A stretch of DNA of 10,030 bases from Candidatus Bathyarchaeota archaeon (GTDB lineage: Archaea; Thermoproteota; Bathyarchaeia; Bathyarchaeales; Bathyarchaeaceae). The stretch spans positions 1 through 10,030 of the forward strand of contig JAOZIC010000167.1 in NCBI GenBank assembly GCA_026014605.1, in the 5' to 3' direction. The notes under the pieces were generated by a model. That model was not told the origin of the DNA, made no database searches, and worked only from the letters and a program-made list of their open reading frames with translations. The translations under genes and the position numbers were made by a program. How positions within the stretch are numbered: the first letter of the stretch is position 1; the number at the start of each line of letters is the position of its first letter. Positions 4,635 through 10,030 of the stretch are shown here, piece after piece.

Positions 4635-5396
4635 CTAACCAAATTCTCCAGTAATATACTGCTCAGTCAACTCGTGCTGCGGATTCTCAAAGATGCCCTT
4701 GGTTTTTCCCTGCTCGATTATCTTCCCCAGATAAAGGAAGACAGTATAGTCAGAGACTCTTGAGGCTTGCTGCATGTTGTGCGTAACAATAACAACAGTA
4801 TAATCCGACGAAAGGATTCTTATCAGTTGCTCAATTTTTGCGGTAGCAGCAGGGTCCAAAGCGCTACAAGGCTCATCCATGAGTATAACCTCGGGGTCAA
4901 CAGCCAACGCACGGGCAATACACAACCGTTGCTGCTGTCCACCAGAAAGATCAAAAGCACTATCATTGAGGCGGTCTTTGACTTCGTCCCATAAGGCAGC
5001 CGACCTCAGGCTTTTTTCAACAACCTTGTCAAGAGCTTTGCCCTTAGCCATTTTGTGAATCTTTGGACCAAAAGCAACGTTTTCGTATATCGATTTAGGA
5101 AGCGGGTTTGGTTTTTGGAACACCATACCAACCTGCCTTCTAAGGTCGTAGACGTTGGTGCCGTTTTCGTACACGTTTTTTTCGCCAATAAAGACGTCAC
5201 CAGTTGTTTTACTGGTTTTAATCACGTCGTTCATCCGGTTGAATGCTCTAAGCAAGGTTGATTTGCCGCAACCTGAAGGACCCATAATAGCAGTTACTGC
5301 GTTTGCCTTGATTTTTAGGTCAACACCTCTGATTACGTGCTTTTCGCCAAACCAGATGTTTAGTTGTCTGATGTCTATTTTGTCTTCGTAACTCAC
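4635..5396 (-). CDS. pstB: Phosphate ABC transporter ATP-binding protein PstB
   Basis: This is the ATPase subunit of the high-affinity phosphate importer, working as a dimer on the inner face of the PstC/PstA channel. The 253 residues carry Walker A GPSGCGKST (39-47), the Q-loop glutamine at 94 in MVFQKPNPLP, the ABC signature SGGQQQR (151-157), Walker B ILMDEP (171-176) and the switch histidine His206 in VTHNMQQA. The MVFQKPNPLPKSIYENVAFGP stretch is diagnostic of PstB among ABC ATPases. The start is GTG (5396-5394) with an AGGTGA SD 6 nt upstream; an overlapping ATG one frame off is stopped at once (ATGTGA). It lies 22 bp after pstA. All catalytic residues are intact. Confidence 0.97.
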   Translation of the reverse strand: MSYEDKIDIRQLNIWFGEKHVIRGVDLKIKANAVTAIMGPSGCGKSTLLRAFNRMNDVIKTSKTTGDVFIGEKNVYENGTNVYDLRRQVGMVFQKPNPLPKSIYENVAFGPKIHKMAKGKALDKVVEKSLRSAALWDEVKDRLNDSAFDLSGGQQQRLCIARALAVDPEVILMDEPCSALDPAATAKIEQLIRILSSDYTVVIVTHNMQQASRVSDYTVFLYLGKIIEQGKTKGIFENPQHELTEQYITGEFG

Positions 5397-5418
5397 ATCT
5401 GTTCACCTGTTTTTTTGT

Positions 5419-6201
5419 TTAACTTAGCCATGGTTGTTTCCTCCTGTAGTAGATTCTAAGAATTATTGCCACCAAAGAAAAAGCAACAACAATAAAGAAC
5501 AGAATCAACGCAATCCCAAAAACGTTTTCGGGCGACTCCCCACGAGCAACAATTTTCACATAAATATTAAACGAAAGCGCCATCACAGGCTCAAAGGGAG
5601 AAGTAGGTAATCCTCGCGTAATAATAACTGAAGAAGTAAAAAGTATCGCCGCTGTTTCTCCTGCAACACGGGCAATACCCAAAATAACACTTGTAACAAT
5701 TCCAGGCATTGCCGCAATCAAAGTTGTCAGGCTAATAGCCTTCCATTTTGTTGCACCTAACCCTAACGCAGCCTGCTTAAACGAGGTCGGAACAATCCGT
5801 ATTGCCTCCTCAGAACCCCGTATGACTATGGGGAGAATCATCAAGGCAAGCGTTAACCAACCAGATAACAAAGATATTCCAAACCCAAGTTGCCGACTAA
5901 ACAAAGTGTAACCAAACAAACCAATAATTATTGACGGAACACCCGCCAAGTTGTTTATTGCTTGATCAATAATGCGGGTTAGTTTTCCTCCGGGCGCATA
6001 TTCTACAAGATATATCGCCGCAAAAACTCCGATTGGACCCGCGATTGCAGCCGCACCTAAGAACAGGTAAACGGTTCCCACAATCATTTCGAAGTAGCCG
6101 CCCTTGAGTGCACTGGTGGTTAAGAGGTCCACGTTCAAGGTTCCAAACCCTGTGAAGAGTGTGGCTACAATCCAGAAGAACGCAAGTAAACAGATTACCA
6201 C
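5419..6201 (-). CDS. pstA: Phosphate ABC transporter permease PstA
   Basis: This is a membrane channel subunit of the Pst importer, paired with PstC. From the GTG at 6201 it has 260 residues and about six membrane segments, the first starting at residue 2. The EAA loop that contacts PstB is QAALGLGATKWKAISLTTL (143-161). AGETAAILFTSS further on is a Pst-permease signature. The start is doubtful. The same frame stays open for 17 more codons to ATA at 6252-6250, whose bases overlap the pstC stop as ATAG. That ATA has a GAGGTG SD 7 nt before it. The extra residues read ASPTKERIFFFALGVP, a normal charged cytoplasmic start plus the first half of helix 1. The GTG also has a modest SD (AGGTG, 5 nt). 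The family call is certain; the N-terminus is not. Confidence 0.94.
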   Translation of the reverse strand: MVICLLAFFWIVATLFTGFGTLNVDLLTTSALKGGYFEMIVGTVYLFLGAAAIAGPIGVFAAIYLVEYAPGGKLTRIIDQAINNLAGVPSIIIGLFGYTLFSRQLGFGISLLSGWLTLALMILPIVIRGSEEAIRIVPTSFKQAALGLGATKWKAISLTTLIAAMPGIVTSVILGIARVAGETAAILFTSSVIITRGLPTSPFEPVMALSFNIYVKIVARGESPENVFGIALILFFIVVAFSLVAIILRIYYRRKQPWLS

Positions 6202-6248
6202 AGGTACACCTAGTGCAAAGAAGAATATTCGTTCTTTAGTTGGGCTTG

Positions 6249-7151
6249 CTATCGTTGAACACCTCTTTTCACTACAACGTCAGCTAACGTGTTCACAATG
6301 AAAGTAATGATGAGAAGAATCAGTCCTAACCCGAAAAGGGCACTGTATTCTAGGCTTCCCACGGCGGCTTCGCCCATGTGGGTTGCAATAAACGCTGGAA
6401 TTGTATAAACAGCGTCCAGAAAACTTGACGCAACATGAGCTTGGTTTCCAGAAATCATTGAAACCGCAATAGTTTCTCCTATTGCTCTGCCAAAACCCAG
6501 CATTATGCTTGCTAGGATTCCGGATTTTGCGATGGGTAAAACAACGCTTTTGATTGTTTCCCATTTGGTTGCTCCAAGTCCAAGAGCAGCTTCTTTGTAG
6601 TCTTTAGGAACTGCGGAAATTATTTCTCCTGATACACTCACGATGGTAGGAATTGTCATCAGGGAAAGAACAAGAGACGCAGTAAGAGCAGTCTGACCTG
6701 AGGGCAGCCCAAAGATGTCTGCCATCAAGGGTACCACAATCAGTAATCCGATAAACCCGTAAAGCACCGAGGGGATGGATGCTAAAAGTTCGATGATTGA
6801 TTTTATTGGGTCGCGTAAATGGAAGGGTAATACTTCTGAAACAAATATCGCTGTGGACACGCCGATTGGGATGGCGATAACTAATGCACCAAAAGTGACC
6901 AACAGTGAACCGAAAAGAAGGGGAAATCCTCCAAAAACGTTGGACTCAAGGTCCCACTGCATGCCAAAAAGTAGGTCTGGTCCGAACTTGGTAAAGGCGT
7001 AGGCGCCTTCTCGGGCTACAAAAAAGAGCATCAAAAACAGGATAACAATCGAAAATGAAGCACAAAGGAACAAAACAACTGTCATTGGTTGAGACTTTAA
7101 ACTAACAAAAAAAGAAGATATTTTGTTGAGCGTTTTGTTGCTCATCTTCAT
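6249..7151 (-). CDS. pstC: Phosphate ABC transporter permease PstC
   Basis: This is the second membrane channel subunit of the Pst importer. The 300-residue protein has a basic cytoplasmic N-terminus, a first membrane segment at about 24-46, and further segments near 76-105, 118-142, 155-175, 210-232 and 270-290. The EAA loop is EAALGLGATKWETIKSVVLP (187-206), followed by GFGRAIGETIAVSMISGN, characteristic of PstC. Length is normal. The ATG at 7151 has a short SD (AGGA) 7 nt away; a second ATG at codon 3 is possible. It follows pstS by 34 bp and abuts pstA. No missing motif is seen. Confidence 0.96.
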   Translation of the reverse strand: MKMSNKTLNKISSFFVSLKSQPMTVVLFLCASFSIVILFLMLFFVAREGAYAFTKFGPDLLFGMQWDLESNVFGGFPLLFGSLLVTFGALVIAIPIGVSTAIFVSEVLPFHLRDPIKSIIELLASIPSVLYGFIGLLIVVPLMADIFGLPSGQTALTASLVLSLMTIPTIVSVSGEIISAVPKDYKEAALGLGATKWETIKSVVLPIAKSGILASIMLGFGRAIGETIAVSMISGNQAHVASSFLDAVYTIPAFIATHMGEAAVGSLEYSALFGLGLILLIITFIVNTLADVVVKRGVQR

Positions 7152-7185
7152 TCGAAGTCCTGTGTTGTTCTAGTTGCGTGAGCAC

Positions 7186-8142
7186 CTATGGGTAGTTATA
7201 GCTAGCAGGTAGTTTAAGGAATCCTTCGTCTTCAACTATGTCTTGTCCTTGTTCGCTGAGAACAAATGATACAAACCTGTCAGCGAGTGAACCGCTTTCC
7301 AGAGGGCTTGAGGTTATGAAGTATAGTAGCCTTGATATCGGGTAAGTGCCGTTTTGTATGTTTTCTAGTGTTGCTGGAACATAGTCTGCGCCTTCTTCTG
7401 TAGCCAAAGACACAGCCACGATGTCGTTAGTCAAGAAACCAAAGCCCACGTAGCCTATTGAGTAGTCGGTGTCTTTTACTGCTGTTCTTACTGCAGGGTT
7501 GCTGGGTTGTTCATGAACTAGTGTGCTGTCGATTTCAAGTTCGTATTCGTCAATTGTATATTCTTCAAAAGTGCCTCGGGTTCCAGAGCCAGATTCTCGG
7601 ACAACAACATAGATTGATGCGTCAGGTAGACTTTCGTCAACTTGGTTCCAGTTGGTGTATTCGCCAGCAAAAATCATTGCAACTTCTTCCAGAGTCAACT
7701 CAACGTTGCTGCCAACGGATGGGTTAACTACAACACATACAGCGTCAAGCGCCAGTGGGTGTAACCACAGGTCTCCTTTGTCGATTTCTGATTGTTTAGG
7801 ACCACGTGAACCCATTCCTACGTCAACTGTGCCGTCAAGTGCTGAAGCATAACCTGTTCCTGAGCCCCCACCTTGAACTGTTACTGTGGTGCCAGCATAT
7901 AGGTTCATGAAGTCTATTGCAGCTTGTTCAGCAACAGGCAAAACAGTTGTTGAGCCTGCTAGGCTGAGGCTTTGAGTTCGCCATTCGCTGTCTTCTGCAA
8001 ATTCGTTATCACCAGTTGCGGTTGTTCCAGAGTTCAAGACATAACCGATTCCAAGTCCAACTACTAAAAGTGCTATCATTGCGACGAGTGCAATCGTTGT
8101 TGATATGCCTTTATTTGATTTGGAGGTCAATTCTTTCACCAT
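7186..8142 (-). CDS. pstS: Phosphate ABC transporter substrate-binding protein PstS
   Basis: This is the surface protein that binds phosphate and hands it to PstC/PstA. The 318 residues begin with a short basic region, then one membrane segment (about 17-36), a linker and the two-lobed binding domain. Phosphate-binding signatures are LAGSTTVLPVAE (61-72), GGGSGTGYASALDGTVDVG (91-109) and RESGSGTRGTF (182-192). No lipobox cysteine is present. Instead NKGIS (10-14) directly before the hydrophobic stretch fits the archaeal class III (pilin-like) signal pattern, with cleavage expected after Gly12; otherwise the helix would simply anchor the protein. The ATG at 8142 has no SD; with a TATA element near 8180 the message would have a leader of about ten bases. 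First gene of the pst operon, divergent from the AbrB-PhoU regulator. Confidence 0.95.
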   Translation of the reverse strand: MVKELTSKSNKGISTTIALVAMIALLVVGLGIGYVLNSGTTATGDNEFAEDSEWRTQSLSLAGSTTVLPVAEQAAIDFMNLYAGTTVTVQGGGSGTGYASALDGTVDVGMGSRGPKQSEIDKGDLWLHPLALDAVCVVVNPSVGSNVELTLEEVAMIFAGEYTNWNQVDESLPDASIYVVVRESGSGTRGTFEEYTIDEYELEIDSTLVHEQPSNPAVRTAVKDTDYSIGYVGFGFLTNDIVAVSLATEEGADYVPATLENIQNGTYPISRLLYFITSSPLESGSLADRFVSFVLSEQGQDIVEDEGFLKLPASYNYP

Positions 8143-8175
8143 GCTTTTTAATTAGCAAAAAATAGCTGAGAAAAC

Positions 8176-8210
8176 ATATAGTTTCCTTACATAATATATA
8201 TAAACTATAT
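8176..8210. promoter_or_regulatory. Divergent pstS / AbrB-PhoU promoter with 9-bp dyad
   Basis: ATATAGTTT (8176-8184) and AAACTATAT (8202-8210) are perfect 9-bp inverted arms with a 17-bp spacer, in the 79-bp gap between two divergent genes. The left arm, read on the minus strand, gives AAACTATATG, the likely TATA box of pstS. The right arm abuts TATATATAAAC (about 8195-8205), the likely TATA box of the plus-strand regulator; its predicted start of transcription falls at about 8222, the ATG itself. A second, weaker pair, TTTCC (8182-8186) and GGAAA (8212-8216), overlaps. One bound repressor could shut both promoters. Confidence 0.7.
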
Positions 8211-8221
8211 AGGAAAAATAC

Positions 8222-9310
8222 ATGAGTAGATACAACTTTGCTTCTATGAAGGGCTTAGAAGTGGCTCATTCTCAACATAGCCGAAATGAGGAAACACGAA
8301 AACTCCAGATAACCGGAGGTTCAACCTACGTAATTTCTTTGCCAAAGAAATGGGTTACTCAAAATGGGTTGGATAAAGGCAGTTCATTGCTTATTCGTCA
8401 AGAGGAAAACGGCGCATTAGCAGTTTTACCGCCCGAGATTGGAAAAACAGACAAAACAGAAGAAGCTATGATCAAAGTATCTCCTAGCGATACCGCTGAT
8501 GCGATAATACGAAAAACAGTTTCTACATATCTGCAGGGCTATAACATAATTCAAATCAGGGCAAAAGACCAAAAAGAGCTTTTGTCAACCCACAGAAACG
8601 CGATTAAAAGTTTTGCGCGTAACATGCTGGTTGGAACCGAGATAGTTATTGATACTTCATCGGAGTTGCAGTTGCAGATTTTGTTGAGTTACCCAGAATT
8701 GTCTGTTCCAAGTGCACTGCGTAGGATGGCGATTATAACTTCGTCTATGCACAAGGATGCGATAACTGCTCTGAAAAATCTTGATTACCAACTGGCAAAA
8801 GATGTCAGAGCCACAGACTACGAAGTAAACAGGTTCCATCTCTACATTATCAGGCAACTAAAGATGGCGCTACAAAATCCAAGGATAATAACAGAAATTG
8901 GACTGCAAAAACCAAACGACTGCCTAGGTTACCGGTTGATAACTAAAATGGTGGAAAGAACCGCCGACCACGCTACTAACATTGCAAAAAATGTTCAGGT
9001 TCTGAAAAAGCAGTTGAATGAAGAATTTCTGCAAACAATACAGGAAATGAACAAGGTGGCGATTTCTTCTTTTGAAACTTCTATTGAATCACTGTTCAGG
9101 CGCGACTATGCACTGGCGGATTCGGTGATTACAAAAGCTAACAAAATAGTTGATTTAGAAAAGAAGGCGCTTGGTTCAAGCAAAGAAACAGACATAGAAG
9201 AAGCTACAAACGTTCGTTTAGTAATCGAAAGTGTCAGAAGAATAGCAGAATATTCGATGGACATCGCAGAAGTTGTGCTTAACATGACCATCGATTCTGT
9301 AATCGAATAG
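8222..9310 (+). CDS. AbrB-PhoU fusion: DNA-binding phosphate uptake regulator
   Basis: This 362-residue cytoplasmic protein joins a SpoVT/AbrB-like DNA-binding domain to two PhoU domains. The AbrB part (about 26-72) reads RKLQITGGSTYVISLPKKWV then a swapped-hairpin-type stretch ending ALAVLP. A linker domain (about 80-155) follows. PhoU bundles lie at about 160-262, with YRLITKMVERTADHATNIAKNV (237-258), and 268-358, with VRLVIESVRRIAEYSMDIAEVV (331-352). Such fusions are known from archaea near pst genes and are presumed transcription regulators. The ATG at 8222 has no SD and sits where transcription probably starts, so the message is likely leaderless; ATG at codon 9 is the alternative, and the 25 residues before the AbrB domain are of unknown use. 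It is divergent from pstS and shares a dyad with it, which suggests autoregulation (inference). Confidence 0.92.
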   Translation: MSRYNFASMKGLEVAHSQHSRNEETRKLQITGGSTYVISLPKKWVTQNGLDKGSSLLIRQEENGALAVLPPEIGKTDKTEEAMIKVSPSDTADAIIRKTVSTYLQGYNIIQIRAKDQKELLSTHRNAIKSFARNMLVGTEIVIDTSSELQLQILLSYPELSVPSALRRMAIITSSMHKDAITALKNLDYQLAKDVRATDYEVNRFHLYIIRQLKMALQNPRIITEIGLQKPNDCLGYRLITKMVERTADHATNIAKNVQVLKKQLNEEFLQTIQEMNKVAISSFETSIESLFRRDYALADSVITKANKIVDLEKKALGSSKETDIEEATNVRLVIESVRRIAEYSMDIAEVVLNMTIDSVIE

Positions 9311-9315
9311 ATTAA

Positions 9316-9327
9316 GCATTTATTTAC
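9316..9327 (+). promoter_or_regulatory. Candidate pyrB promoter
   Basis: The 46-bp gap before pyrB contains GCATTTATTTACG (9316-9328), a TATA-like element similar to that of the hsp20 operon. It would start transcription near 9347, about 10 nt before the TTG start. pyrB may therefore have its own promoter in addition to readthrough from the AbrB-PhoU gene. Confidence 0.5.
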
Positions 9328-9356
9328 GATTCACCAAAGTGTGTCTGGTGTAATGC

Positions 9357-10030
9357 TTGCAGTTTAAGGGACGCGACATAGTATCAATCAAAGACTTCAC
9401 CCGAGAAGAAATCGACTACATACTCAAAAGCGCCGCATCAATGGAGCAAACAGCCAAACAAGGCTCAGACATGCTCCACGGCAAAATATTGGGAACACTA
9501 TTTTTTGAACCCAGCACAAGAACACGCCTAAGCTTCGAATCCGCAATGATAAAACTTGGAGGCACCGCAATCGGGTTTGCCGAACCAAAAGTTGCCGCAA
9601 TCAAAAAAGGCGAAAACCTAGCAGACACAATCAGAGTAGTCGAAAACTATGCTGACGTCCTAGTTCTCAGACACCCACTGGAAGGCGCTGCAAGACTAGC
9701 CGCTGAGTTCTCTAACGTCCCAGTAATTAACGCTGGTTCAGGCGCAGAAGAGCACCCAACTCAGGCGTTGCTGGATTTGTACACCATACTAAAAGAGAAA
9801 AAAACGATTGACGGACTTAACATCACGTTAATGGGTGATTTGCGGTATGGGCGTACGGTGCATTCGTTGGCTTATGCGCTTTCGTTGTATAACGTGAACC
9901 TGTTTTTGGTTTCGCCTGACCTTTTGCGTATGCGCCGAGAAGTAACTGATGTGATAAATAAGAAAATCAAGATTACTCAGGGCAACGCGGTTGAGGATGT
10001 TTTGGCTCAAACGGATGTTTTGTATGTTAC
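9357..10030 (+). CDS. pyrB: Aspartate carbamoyltransferase catalytic chain (partial, 3' end off the window)
   Basis: This is the catalytic subunit of ATCase, joining carbamoyl phosphate and aspartate in pyrimidine synthesis. The first 224 residues (of about 300) are present. The start is TTG at 9357, giving MQFKGRDIVSIKDF, with GGTG 6 nt upstream; the frame is closed by TAA just before. Carbamoyl-phosphate contacts are FFEPSTRTRLSFE (49-61) with STRTR at 53-57, RHPLEGAARLA (105-115) and HPTQ (133-136). The 80s loop reads VAAIKKGENLADT: Lys84 is kept, but the position of E. coli Ser80 is Ala. GDLRYGRTVHSL (160-171) begins the aspartate domain. Codon choice changes from A/C-ending to T/G-ending at about 9770. 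Its partner pyrI is about 7.1 kb away on the other strand. Confidence 0.95.
   Translation, partial: MQFKGRDIVSIKDFTREEIDYILKSAASMEQTAKQGSDMLHGKILGTLFFEPSTRTRLSFESAMIKLGGTAIGFAEPKVAAIKKGENLADTIRVVENYADVLVLRHPLEGAARLAAEFSNVPVINAGSGAEEHPTQALLDLYTILKEKKTIDGLNITLMGDLRYGRTVHSLAYALSLYNVNLFLVSPDLLRMRREVTDVINKKIKITQGNAVEDVLAQTDVLYV

Noticed and set aside
5394..5398. ATG immediately overlapping the pstB GTG start
   Set aside because: It is out of frame and followed at once by TGA; the GTG frame encodes the complete PstB.
6280..6564. 94-codon minus-strand frame within pstC
   Set aside because: Lies in another frame of a well-supported permease; arginine/histidine/cysteine-rich with no membrane or domain pattern.
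8176..8210. Dyad as a mobile-element end or attachment site
   Set aside because: No transposase, integrase or target duplication is visible; its position over two divergent promoters explains it better.
9353..9367. Four-codon frame (ATG CTT GCA GTT TAA) overlapping the pyrB start as a leader peptide
   Set aside because: Too short and its SD spacing (2 nt) is poor; most likely chance, though it overlaps the TTG start.

Overview
The window looks archaeal. It has a bicistronic LSm (Sm-like) and ribosomal protein L37e operon, an aspartate carbamoyltransferase with a separate zinc-binding regulatory chain, an AbrB-PhoU fusion regulator, TATA-type promoters, oligo-T terminators and frequent GTG/TTG starts with Shine-Dalgarno (SD) sequences. 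The moderate to low GC and the style of the proteins suggest a TACK-type lineage, perhaps Bathyarchaeia. That placement is a guess from sequence style, not from a search.

Layout. On the minus strand, 1-383 is lsm followed by the L37e gene, which runs off the left edge. Next, 603-1625 (minus) is a winged-helix regulator followed 3 bp later by an Hsp20 small heat-shock protein. Its promoter carries two copies of the same dyad flanking the TATA box. pyrI (ATCase regulatory chain) is at 1732-2196 (minus), and a small unrecognised gene is at 2305-2526 (minus). A structured divergent intergenic region leads to a thioredoxin-type arsenate reductase gene at 2798-3202 (plus). The minus strand from 8142 down to 3291 is a complete phosphate-uptake operon, pstS-pstC-pstA-pstB-phoU, ending in a DUF47/PhoU-like gene. 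Facing away from pstS is an AbrB-PhoU regulator gene (8222-9310, plus); the 79-bp gap between them holds a perfect 9-bp inverted repeat overlapping both likely promoters. pyrB, the ATCase catalytic chain, starts at 9357 (plus) and runs off the right edge.

How it fits together. PstS captures phosphate outside the cell, PstC/PstA form the membrane channel and PstB drives it with ATP. Three different PhoU-family proteins (a classical PhoU, a DUF47 protein and a DNA-binding AbrB-PhoU fusion) sit in the same locus and are the likely control layer; no PhoR/PhoB-type two-component pair is visible. The nearby arsenate reductase makes sense because arsenate enters cells through phosphate transporters. 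pyrI and pyrB encode two chains of one enzyme but lie about 7.1 kb apart on opposite strands, with the phosphate/arsenate module between them.

No rRNA, tRNA, CRISPR array, insertion sequence or phage gene was recognised, and no gene-free stretch exceeds 300 bp. The most interesting signals are the twin operators of the heat-shock operon, the pst/regulator dyad, a pilin-like signal peptide on PstS, two possible non-canonical start codons (hsp20 and pstA), and a hairpin cluster upstream of the small orphan gene.
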